Part shown: in pieces, positions 32,992 through 42,300 of the stretch
Position numbering within the stretch: the stretch's first letter is position 1
How the letters are laid out: every line of letters begins with the position of its first letter
From: Thalassobellus sediminis
GTDB lineage: Bacteria; Bacteroidota; Bacteroidia; Flavobacteriales; Flavobacteriaceae
Reading direction: 5' to 3'
Assembly: GCF_044386045.1 (NCBI RefSeq)
Contig: NZ_JBISCD010000038.1
Coordinates: 1 to 64,000, forward strand
DNA: 64,000 bases
Translations under genes and position numbers: made by a program
The notes under the pieces: generated by a model
What the model was told of the DNA's origin: nothing
Database searches by the model: none
What the model saw: the letters and a program-made list of their open reading frames with translations, nothing else

Positions 32992-33507
32992 ATGATTTAT
33001 AGATTTAGAGTTATACTTGATAATGATACAGAAGATGATATTTTTCGCGATTTAGAAATTCGTGAAAGTGATACATTGGAAGATTTGCATAACATCATAA
33101 CACAATCGTTTGGTTTTGATGGTACTGAAATGGCTTCTTTTTACATAAGTGATGACCAATGGAATCAAGGTGAAGAAATTTCATTGTTCGATTTAAGTGA
33201 AGATAATTCGGCTCGCTTAATGAACGAAACATCTATTGACAGTGTTGTTCATGAAATGCAAACCAAGCTTATTTATGTTTACGATTTTTTAAGCTTATGG
33301 ACTTTTTACGTTGAATTAGCTGAAATTGTTGAAGAAAGTAACGAAATAGATTATCCTAATTTAATGTTTGTTCAAGGTCAAGTTCCAGATTCTGCACCAA
33401 ATAAAGTTTTTGAAGCCGATGATGAGCACGATGAATTTGATGAGTTTGAAGATGGTATTGACGTAGATGACTATGATAACCTAGATTTTGATGAAAACTG
33501 GAATTAA
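32992..33507 (+). CDS. pRiA4b ORF-3-like protein
   Basis: 171 residues. The N-terminal domain (MIYRFRVILDNDTEDDIFRDLEIRESDTLEDLHNIITQSFGFD, then MASFYISDDQW) is the pRiA4b ORF-3-like fold, also called the IS1096 passenger TnpR-like domain, of unknown activity. The last 40 residues are almost all Asp and Glu (DDEHDEFDEFEDGIDVDDYDN...). No transposase lies nearby, so the transposon label of the family should not be read as mobility. It shares its stop TTAA with the convergent gene. Confidence 0.86.
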   Translation: MIYRFRVILDNDTEDDIFRDLEIRESDTLEDLHNIITQSFGFDGTEMASFYISDDQWNQGEEISLFDLSEDNSARLMNETSIDSVVHEMQTKLIYVYDFLSLWTFYVELAEIVEESNEIDYPNLMFVQGQVPDSAPNKVFEADDEHDEFDEFEDGIDVDDYDNLDFDENWN

Positions 33508-34595
33508 CTTATTTTGCCAGGTCTAAAATTCTCATAATTATCAGTTAAATACTCTAAAGATTTTTTTAGTATTTTTCCCATAGATTTACATTCCAAAAAC
33601 TCATTATCCAAAGTATATTGATAAATTTTAGATTTCAATAAATCAATGTTTTCTGGCTTAGAAATAGTATCTTCTATCATACAATCTATCAATCTATCTA
33701 TCCTTCCATGATAGCTTTTTAAACGTTTTACTAAAATAGAACGCTCTTCTATTTTATATTGATCAATAGATAATTTTTGGAACATTTCAGAAACCAATGT
33801 AACCATTTGTACGTTTTCCTTAAAAAATTGAGGTCTATAAATATTAAACTTTCCTTCATAAGATTGTTGATCAAAATCTATAGCTCGTATTTTATAAACT
33901 ACATGATCAAAATCGTGTGTAGGTACAATAACATAGTTATACGAACGCATATCTCCTAACAGCCTAATCATACAGCGTTCATTAAATTTAACAAACTCTT
34001 TAGCTATTTGAGCTTTTTCAGACCTATCGCACTTTGGAAGAAATTTTTTAATAAACTCATCTCCAGGAATACCTGCAATATGTTCTTCTATTAAAGTATC
34101 CTTATGAACCAAAAAATTTAAATTATAAGGAGACAACATATGTTCTAACTCCAAACCATAAACACGAGAAGCATCTGCTTTTTTTATATAGAAATAAGTG
34201 AAGTTATCATTTAATACGTTTCTAACTTTTATCCTAAAAGGTTTAGAATTTCCGAACGTGCAATAATCAATAGCATCTACACTTAAAAAAGAAAAGGATG
34301 TCTCATTTCCATCAGAATGCAGAATTGTATATATTTTTTTTAATGCTAATTCTATTTCTTCTCTTTCAAACTCGTTGTAATAAACACGGATCCACAATGT
34401 ATCATTGTCATCTTTATCATAAACAACAATCGATCCTTGAAAACGTAATAAATCATCATAAAAAAGAGGAAGGGTAATATTTCTATTATATCTTGCTAAA
34501 TAATTCTGTAACTTAAGTGTCACAGGATAAGACGGTTTTTTTTTTGATATTTTTAAATCTTGCATAGCAGTTTCTAAGTTATTCAAATTTAACAT
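33504..34595 (-). CDS. Conserved protein of unknown function with kinase-like motifs
   Basis: 363 residues from ATG 34595 (alternative ATG 34565). I cannot assign a named family. Several elements fall in protein-kinase order: a Lys pair in TYFYIKKAD (138-139), Glu in LELEHML (149-151), D215-x4-N220 in LLGDMRSYNYVIV, and IRAIDFDQ (D240/D242) in the place of DFG. The C-terminal third is helical. No signal peptide or membrane helix. It could be a divergent kinase or pseudokinase; this is inference from motif spacing. Confidence 0.7.
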   Translation of the reverse strand: MLNLNNLETAMQDLKISKKKPSYPVTLKLQNYLARYNRNITLPLFYDDLLRFQGSIVVYDKDDNDTLWIRVYYNEFEREEIELALKKIYTILHSDGNETSFSFLSVDAIDYCTFGNSKPFRIKVRNVLNDNFTYFYIKKADASRVYGLELEHMLSPYNLNFLVHKDTLIEEHIAGIPGDEFIKKFLPKCDRSEKAQIAKEFVKFNERCMIRLLGDMRSYNYVIVPTHDFDHVVYKIRAIDFDQQSYEGKFNIYRPQFFKENVQMVTLVSEMFQKLSIDQYKIEERSILVKRLKSYHGRIDRLIDCMIEDTISKPENIDLLKSKIYQYTLDNEFLECKSMGKILKKSLEYLTDNYENFRPGKIS

Positions 34596-34689
34596 TTTTA
34601 TCCTTAAGCTTGTAACAAAAACCAAAGAGTATCGTCTTATTTTAATAACTAACCAATGTCGATTTCACTCGACATAAAAAAATACAACA

Positions 34690-35586
34690 TTGGATTCTAT
34701 TCTTACCATTAATAATCTTACAAAAAAATTCGGGTATTTAACAGCTGTAAAAAACTTATCGTTTACAATAAAAAAAGGTAATGTATATGGTATTTTAGGT
34801 CCAAACGGTAGTGGAAAATCTACAACACTTGGCATGGTTTTAAATGTTGTAAATAAAACCGAAGGAAATTTTCATTGGTTTGACGGTAGCACCTCAACAC
34901 ATAATGCTTTAAAAAAAGTAGGTGCCATTATTGAGCGCCCAAACTTTTATCCTTACATGACAGCTTACCAAAACTTAAAGTTAGTTTGTAAAATTAAAGG
35001 AGTTAACCTAAATAAAATTGATGAAAAACTAGAGGTTGTTGGTCTTTTAGACAGAAAAGATCATAAGTTCAAAACCTATTCTTTAGGAATGAAACAACGC
35101 TTAGCCATAGCTTCTGCCCTATTAAACGATCCCGAAATTTTAATTCTTGACGAACCTACCAATGGTTTAGACCCTCAAGGCATTCATCAAATACGAGAAA
35201 TAATAAAACAAATAGCAGTAAAAGGCACTACTATATTATTAGCATCGCATTTATTAGATGAAGTTGAAAAAGTATGTACTCATGTTTTGGTACTTCGAAA
35301 AGGCGAAAAATTATATTCTGGACGTGTAGATGAAATGATTTCTAGTCATGGTTTTTTTGAATTAAAAAGTAACAAACAAGATAGCTTAATTGCTTTTATA
35401 GAAAAAAATAATGCTTTTGGAAAAGTTAAAATTGAAGATAATTTAATTACTGCTTTTTTAAATGAACCATTAAAATCTGAAGATTTCAACAAACAGCTTT
35501 TTGAAGCAGGTATTATTTTAACGCATTTAGTACAACGTAAAGAAAGTTTAGAAGAGCAATTTTTACAATTAACAGATAATAACTAA
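34690..35586 (+). CDS. ABC transporter ATP-binding protein (TTG start)
   Basis: 298 residues. Walker A GPNGSGKST (about 39-47), signature YSLGMKQRLAIA, Walker B EILILDEPTNGLD, and switch His in LASHLLDE. The type is the single-subunit exporter ATPase with a C-terminal regulatory extension, similar to the GldA/bacitracin class. A TTG at 34690 is the only start that includes the first strand (SILTINNLTKKFG). The permease follows after 19 bases. Confidence 0.94.
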   Translation: MDSILTINNLTKKFGYLTAVKNLSFTIKKGNVYGILGPNGSGKSTTLGMVLNVVNKTEGNFHWFDGSTSTHNALKKVGAIIERPNFYPYMTAYQNLKLVCKIKGVNLNKIDEKLEVVGLLDRKDHKFKTYSLGMKQRLAIASALLNDPEILILDEPTNGLDPQGIHQIREIIKQIAVKGTTILLASHLLDEVEKVCTHVLVLRKGEKLYSGRVDEMISSHGFFELKSNKQDSLIAFIEKNNAFGKVKIEDNLITAFLNEPLKSEDFNKQLFEAGIILTHLVQRKESLEEQFLQLTDNN

Positions 35587-35605
35587 AATAAACTAAGCAT
35601 AACAC

Positions 35606-36442
35606 ATGTTACGACTTTTAAATATAGAATTTCAAAAATTAAAACACAACAGAGCTAGCAAAGTCTTAATAATAATATATTTTGTTCTACTAAGTTTAAT
35701 AACACTTATTTCTTTAATAAAATTTGATATTGGTCCTATAAAATTTCATTTAGCAGAAATGGGGATTTTTAACTTCCCTTACATCTGGCATTTCAACACC
35801 TTTGTTGCTGCTTTTTTTAAAATTTTTCTATTATTAGTTATTGTCTCAATGACAGCTAATGAATACAGCAACAAAACACTAAAACAAAATCTTATTGATG
35901 GTTTAAGTAAAAAAGAATTTGTTTTATCCAAATTCTATATGGTTCTCACTTTTGCGGCAATTTCTACAATTTTCGTTTTTATTGTTTCTCTTATTTTAGG
36001 CCTCATTTACTCTAGCTTCACTGAAGCTACAATCATATTCACCGATTTAGAATATTTATTAGCTTTCTTTATTAAGTTAATGTGTTTTTTCTCATTTGGA
36101 TTGTTTTTAGGTGTTTTAATTAAACGATCAGCGTTTGCTGTTGCTGCAATGGCAGTTTTGTTTTTAATAGAATTCTTTGCCTATGTAGCTGTGAGTGTTT
36201 CTCATAGTGGAGATAAACACTTCGCTGATAGCATTTTTCAATTTACACCATTTAAAGCCATGTGGAATTTAATTGATGAACCTGGTTCTAGATTATCAGC
36301 AGCTAAAGAATTAGCGGCTCAGTTAGGAGAAGACATATCATACGATTATGCAGTACACTGGTATGAAATAGTTATTGTACTTGGTTGGACTGCTCTATTT
36401 ATCTTTTTGTCGTACAGATTGTTAAAAAAACGAGATTTATAA
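35606..36442 (+). CDS. ABC transporter permease (ABC-2 type)
   Basis: 278 residues with six membrane segments and the N-terminal MLRLLNIEFQKLKHNRASKVLI typical of ABC-2 permeases of the single-gene type. The segment NEYSNKTLKQNLIDGLSKKEFVLSKF is the conserved cytoplasmic coupling helix. It pairs with the ATPase just upstream. The substrate is unknown; lantibiotic/bacitracin-type self-protection and lipid export are both found in the family. Confidence 0.92.
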   Translation: MLRLLNIEFQKLKHNRASKVLIIIYFVLLSLITLISLIKFDIGPIKFHLAEMGIFNFPYIWHFNTFVAAFFKIFLLLVIVSMTANEYSNKTLKQNLIDGLSKKEFVLSKFYMVLTFAAISTIFVFIVSLILGLIYSSFTEATIIFTDLEYLLAFFIKLMCFFSFGLFLGVLIKRSAFAVAAMAVLFLIEFFAYVAVSVSHSGDKHFADSIFQFTPFKAMWNLIDEPGSRLSAAKELAAQLGEDISYDYAVHWYEIVIVLGWTALFIFLSYRLLKKRDL

Positions 36443-36466
36443 TTTCTTTTAATAGCTTTGCTATTG

Positions 36467-39199
36467 ATGAAAAAATTAATTGTAGTTTTTCTTTTTATTA
36501 ATAGTATATTTTGTTTCGCTCAAAAAGAAGCTTCAAACTGGTATTTTGGAAACAATGCTGGCATAACTTTTAATAATGATGGAAGCGTTACAACTCTATC
36601 AGATGGAAAATTAAGCACCATTGAAGGTTGTGCTACTATATCAGACAAAAACGGAAACTTATTATTTTATACAGATGGTATAACCGTTTACAATAGAAAT
36701 CACACAGTAATGGAAAGAGGCTTATTTGGAGATCCTTCAAGTACTCAATCTGCTATTATTGTTCCAAAACCTGGCGACCCCAACATTTATTATATTTTTA
36801 CTATTGATACTACAGTTAGGGTTAATGACACTGATTTTGGTTTTAACTATTCTATAGTAGATATGACTTTAAATAGTGGCTTAGGAGAAGTCACTTTAAA
36901 AAATAGTAACCTCCTTGAAGATAGCTCTGAAAAAATTTCAGCAGTAGTAAAAGACTGCATATCTCAATCTATTTGGGTAATTACTTTAGCTGATCCAACT
37001 GGAGCTCCTACAAATATATATAATACTTTTCATGCCTTCGAGATAAGTACTACAGGTATTAATACCAAACCTGTATCTTCTTCATTTCCTGATTTAAATA
37101 TTGATGATCAAAGGGGCTATTTAAAACTATCGCCTGATGGCACTAAAATGGCTTGTGCAAATCCTAGAAATGGCTTATATCTATTTGACTTTGATGCTTC
37201 AACTGGAATTGTAAGTAGCGAATCTAAATTGAATATAATTGGAAGAAACAGAAACCCATATGGTGTAGATTTTTCGCCTAACAGTCAATTACTATATGTT
37301 CATGCTTCTAACGATTTTTTTGATTTTGACAACCCTTCTAATAACAATATCCCATCTAATCATAGCTCATCGTTAATTCAATATAATATACTTTCATCAA
37401 ATATTGATGCATCTGCTATTATTATTGATGATAGACAATTATACAGAGGAGGTTTACAACTAGGCCCAGATGGAAAAATATACAGAGCATTGAGTGCAAC
37501 CTATAATTCTGGAACTTCTCACCTTGGAGTAATCAAAGATCCAAATAATTTAGGTTTGGCGTGCAATTACATTCATAATGCTATTAATCTAGCTCCTAAT
37601 ACTTCATCTCAAGGGTTACCACCATTCATAACGTCTTTTTTTTCTGAAAAAATTGATATTATAGATTCTAATAGTAATATATTTTCAACATCTTTATCAC
37701 TATGTGATGAAGACACCTATACTTTAACATCACCAAATATTTCTGGGGCAACATATATTTGGAAGCGTAATAACGTTATTTTACCTGAAAATGATTTCGA
37801 TTTAATTGTTTCTCAAGATGGATTATACGAAGTTTTTATTGCCCCCAATACTGGTGAATGTGACAAAAACCTAGAAGGACAAGCAAAAGTAACATTTAAC
37901 ACAAATCCTGTTGCTTATAATTATACTCTAATACAATGCGATGAAGATGGTATTTCGGGTGGATTTACAAGATTTAATTTAAATGAAGCTACTACTCATT
38001 TAACAGGTAATATTGAAGGGCTTTCTGTTAAATTCTATACAGATACCGCAAGAACAAATGAAATAATCAACACCAATTCTTATAATTATAATGCCGATAA
38101 CCCAAAAGCTATATATATAAAAGTCATTGATGATTTAACAAATTGTTTTGATACATCTGAATTAACACTTAATCTTAACATTACTCAATTTAACAGTTTT
38201 ACTGCATCACCTTTATGTGATGAAATTAATTCGGAAGATGGCATAAACACATTTAATCTTAACGATATTACTTCTGAAATACAATCTCTTAACAATATAA
38301 CCTTCCCAATCATCTATTATGAAACTTATGATGATGCTTTATTAGAAAAAAATGGTTTAGGAACTTCTTTTATTAATACTAATCCTTATACTCAAACCAT
38401 TTACGCACGTATTGAAAATGAAAATAATTGTTTTGGTATTAGTGAAGTATATTTAACTATAAATAAATTACCAGAAATAGAAATTGAAGACTTTTCCTAT
38501 TATTGCTTGAACAAATATCCTAAAACTATTACCATAAATGCTGGATTAATAAATGATTCTCCTAGTAATTATTCATACAATTGGTCTACTGGAGAAGTCT
38601 CTTATAATATTGAAATAAATAAAACAGGAACATATAATGTAACTATAACTAATAAATTTACTGGATGCTCAAAATATAGAACTATTACAGTTGAACCTTC
38701 TAACACTGCAACCTATAATAACATAAATATTGTTGATGTATCAATTAACAACACTATTACCGTATTTGTTTCTGGAGAAGGAACATATGAGTTCGGGTTA
38801 CTTAATGAAAATAATATTTTATTAAGAACTTATCAAGAAAGTAACATTTTTGAAAATGTTTCACCAGGTATTTATACAGTTATTGTAAACGATATAAAAA
38901 ACAATTGTGGCTCGGTACCACAAAAAGTTTCTGTTATAGGTTTTCCAAAAGTATTTACTCCTAATGGAGATGGGTTTAATGATACTTGGCAAGTACAAGG
39001 CGTTTCTGGCATGTTTCAACCTAAATCTAAAATACTCATTTTTAATAGATTTGGTAAATTAATTAAAGAATTAGATCCCTTAGGAGAAGGTTGGAATGGC
39101 TTATTTAATGGCGAAGTTTTACCATCTGATGACTATTGGTTTTATGTTACTTTACAAGATGGGCGAATATTTAAAAATCATTTTACTTTAAAACATTGA
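36467..39199 (+). CDS. T9SS type B exported protein with beta-propeller-like N-terminus
   Basis: 910 residues from ATG 36467. Signal peptide (MKKLIVVFLFINSIFCFAQ), then a WYFGNNAGITFNNDGS segment and a region about 20-390 with recurring strands (YLKLSPDGTKMACAN, YGVDFSPNSQLLYVHA, GLQLGPDGKIYRAL) that reads as a beta-propeller. Immunoglobulin-like and two Cys-Asp repeats (QCDEDGISGGFTRFNL, LCDEINSEDGINTFNL) follow. The last 80 residues (VFTPNGDGFNDTW...NRFGKLIKEL...GWNGLFNG...DDYWF) are the gliding-motility-associated type B sorting domain, so it is exported by the type IX system to the surface. Confidence 0.92.
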   Translation: MKKLIVVFLFINSIFCFAQKEASNWYFGNNAGITFNNDGSVTTLSDGKLSTIEGCATISDKNGNLLFYTDGITVYNRNHTVMERGLFGDPSSTQSAIIVPKPGDPNIYYIFTIDTTVRVNDTDFGFNYSIVDMTLNSGLGEVTLKNSNLLEDSSEKISAVVKDCISQSIWVITLADPTGAPTNIYNTFHAFEISTTGINTKPVSSSFPDLNIDDQRGYLKLSPDGTKMACANPRNGLYLFDFDASTGIVSSESKLNIIGRNRNPYGVDFSPNSQLLYVHASNDFFDFDNPSNNNIPSNHSSSLIQYNILSSNIDASAIIIDDRQLYRGGLQLGPDGKIYRALSATYNSGTSHLGVIKDPNNLGLACNYIHNAINLAPNTSSQGLPPFITSFFSEKIDIIDSNSNIFSTSLSLCDEDTYTLTSPNISGATYIWKRNNVILPENDFDLIVSQDGLYEVFIAPNTGECDKNLEGQAKVTFNTNPVAYNYTLIQCDEDGISGGFTRFNLNEATTHLTGNIEGLSVKFYTDTARTNEIINTNSYNYNADNPKAIYIKVIDDLTNCFDTSELTLNLNITQFNSFTASPLCDEINSEDGINTFNLNDITSEIQSLNNITFPIIYYETYDDALLEKNGLGTSFINTNPYTQTIYARIENENNCFGISEVYLTINKLPEIEIEDFSYYCLNKYPKTITINAGLINDSPSNYSYNWSTGEVSYNIEINKTGTYNVTITNKFTGCSKYRTITVEPSNTATYNNINIVDVSINNTITVFVSGEGTYEFGLLNENNILLRTYQESNIFENVSPGIYTVIVNDIKNNCGSVPQKVSVIGFPKVFTPNGDGFNDTWQVQGVSGMFQPKSKILIFNRFGKLIKELDPLGEGWNGLFNGEVLPSDDYWFYVTLQDGRIFKNHFTLKH

Positions 39200-39232
39200 A
39201 TATAAAAAGATAATATCAAAATCAATTAATAA

Positions 39233-39263
39233 GCATTTCATCCTATTTTTTTTGCATTTCATC
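39233..39263 (+). promoter_or_regulatory. Phased direct repeats GCATTTCATC
   Basis: GCATTTCATC at 39233-39242 and again, identical, at 39254-39263, start-to-start 21 bases (two helical turns), 68 bases before the T9SS giant gene. The 21-base phase suits a LytTR-family regulator dimer binding one DNA face. The binding protein is not known. Confidence 0.5.
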
Positions 39264-39330
39264 TAAATATTCTCTATTTTTCGCAAATATTTAAAGTAAT
39301 CATTCATCTTTTTTACCCAAATAAAAAAAA

Positions 39331-42300
39331 TTGAAAAAAAACCTACATATTTTAATTTTCACAATCCTACTATCTTGTGGTTATACAAACATGTTTTCTC
39401 AACAAATAACTGTTGACAATACAACTAGTTTGCAACAACTTATTCAAGGTAACCTTGAAAAAGGTTGTGTTTCAATTACAAATATAACTTCATCTATAAA
39501 TGGAAGTACTTATGGTTTTCCAAGTTATGCACAATTCAATAGAGAGAATTCCAACTTTCCGTTTGAAAGTGGTATAATGTTAACCACTGGTAATGCTTTA
39601 TCTGCAGGAGGTTCTACAATTACAACAACACTCAGTGATGGTCCAACAAATTGGGGTTCAGATACTGATCTAGAAACTGCATTAGGTGTTAGTAATACCC
39701 TTAATGCAACCTCTATTGAGTTTGATTTTGTTTCAACCTCTAATCAATTACAATTTAATTATTTATTAGCTTCAGAAGAGTATGAAGGCGTAAATTCTTG
39801 TCAGTTTTCTGATGGTTTTGCTTTATTAATTAAACCAACCGGAAGTGCAACCCCATATCAAAATATAGCAGTAATTCCAAATACAACAACATCTGTAAAC
39901 ACTGGAAATATACATCCTCAAATTGGTCCTAATTGCCCAGCTATAAATGAACAATATTTTGATGGGTATAATCTTGGTGACACAAATTATGAAGGAAGAA
40001 CAACCGTATTAACAGCATCTACAACTATCGCTCCTTATGTACAGTACCATATAAAATTGGTTATAGCCGATCAATCCGATCAAACTTTTGATTCTGCAGT
40101 ATTTATTGAAGCCGATAGTTTTAAGATTTTAGATTTAGGTGACGATATATCTACATGTTCTGGTACAGCATTATTAAATGCTGATGTTCAAAATCCTTCA
40201 GCTGATTACAGATGGTTTTTAAATAATAGTGAAATTAATAACGAAACAAACCCAACACTTAATGCGATACAAAGTGGCACTTACAGAGTTGAAGTTACTG
40301 TACCTCTTAATAATAGTGCATGCGTAGAAGAAGATGAAATAATAGTTATACTAAATACCGAAGAAAACATCAATTCTATATCAAATTATGAAATTTGTGA
40401 TGATATCACAAATGGTGTTGGTGTAGAAAGCTTTGACCTTTCTATTAAAGATTCAGAAATCATAAATAACATACCTTTTACTAATTATACTTTCTCCTAC
40501 CACTTATCTGATGCTGATGCTAGAAATAATGGTATAAATAATATTACTACAACACAAAACACAACAACTCCACAACCTATTTATGTCCGTATTGAAGATA
40601 CAGATACGGGGTGTTTAGGTTTTACAAGTTTTAATTTAATAGTTAACCCAATTCCTAATATAACCACACCAACAACACTTAATGCTTGTGATAGCGACGA
40701 CCAACCAGATGGTCGTTCAATTATAGATTTAACAGAAAAAGATGATGAAATAACTGGTGGGCAAAGCAATTTGATAGTAACTTATCATTACAATCCTGCT
40801 GATGCTAACGATGGTATTAATCAAATAAGCACCTATATAAATAGTACAACTCCATCAGATATGGTATATGTTAGAGTTTATGATACTCAAACAGGATGCC
40901 ACAATACAACAACTTTAGATATTAACATGGACATAAGCCCTATGGTTAACACAGACACTCAATATATTGATGCATGTGACCGTGATTTGGATGGCTTTGA
41001 CTCATTTAATTTAACAGAAGTTTTAGCAGATATTGTAGGCAATTTATCAGGAGTTACACCTTCTTTTTACGAAACTTATTTGGATGCTGAATCTGGAAGT
41101 AATCCAATTGCAGATGCTACTAATTATAATAACATTCAACAAAATCTCCAAGAGGTTTATGTTAGAATTGAAGATGATAATACAGGATGTTATAGAATTG
41201 TCCCTATAGAAATTCATACAAATTTATTACTTACAGGAACATCAGTTGAAGATTATGCATTGTGCGATGCGGAAGGCAGTGGTGGTATTATAGGTTTTAA
41301 TCTAAACACAGTACAATCATTTATAGCAAATAGTTTACCTAACATTACGGTTACGTTTTATGATTCTGAAAATGACAGAGATAATAGTAATAACCCTATA
41401 CCCAAGAATGTCCTTTTTGAAGTGAGTGTTACAAGCCCAAAAACTCTATATTTAAGAATAGATAATGGTATTTGTGAAGAAGTAGCTGAAATTCGACTTA
41501 TTGTAAACCCTATTTTATTATTTAAACCAACATTACCAATTTCTTATTGTGATAATGATAATGATGTTACAGATGGCAGCGTAAGCGTAGATTTATCCTA
41601 TTTTGATGACATAGTAACAAGTGGAAACACAGACTTTACTGTAAGATACTTTCCAACGCAATTTGACGCTGAAACAAGTTTTAACGACCTCCCTCCTTTC
41701 CATACAATTACTGGAATAGAAACCATACATGTTCGTATTGAAAATGTTAACACAGGTTGTGCAACTGTATCTAATTTTGATATTGAAATCATTCAAGCGC
41801 CAGAAACAACAAATCCAAATCCTATTATTATTTGTGATAATGATCAGGATGGTTTTTCAGTAATCAATTTAAATGATGTTATTGTAGAAGTTGTTACAGA
41901 TCCAACACAGTTTAATATAAATTTCTATACGTCTTTAGATGAGGCTAATGCTGGTAATAATGCTATTCCTCTTTCAGAAACAGCCGCTTATAATTCTAAC
42001 ACGCAAATTATTTATATTAGAGTTGAAAACGCTAGTTGTTATAAAATCACACCTTTAGAAGTTATAATTAATAATATACCTGTTTTTCCAATTATTGATC
42101 CGATTCAAATTTGTGAAGACGACAATGACCAAAGAGAAGCTTTTATATTAGCTGAAAAAGACACTGAAATTTTAAATGCTCAAACTGGAAAAGAAGTGTA
42201 TTACTTTGAAAATGAAAGTGATGCCTTAACAGGAAATATAGCTAATGCCATACAAAAAAACAATGACTATTTTAATATCTCACCCACGCAAACAATATAT

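Noticed and set aside
32992..33507. Transposon association suggested by the family name of the pRiA4b ORF-3-like gene
   Set aside because: No transposase, terminal inverted repeats or target duplications were seen around it.
34690..36442. Antimicrobial peptide resistance operon (bacitracin-type ABC exporter)
   Set aside because: The ABC pair fits several exporter classes and no sensor kinase/regulator pair lies next to it, so the specific call is not supported.
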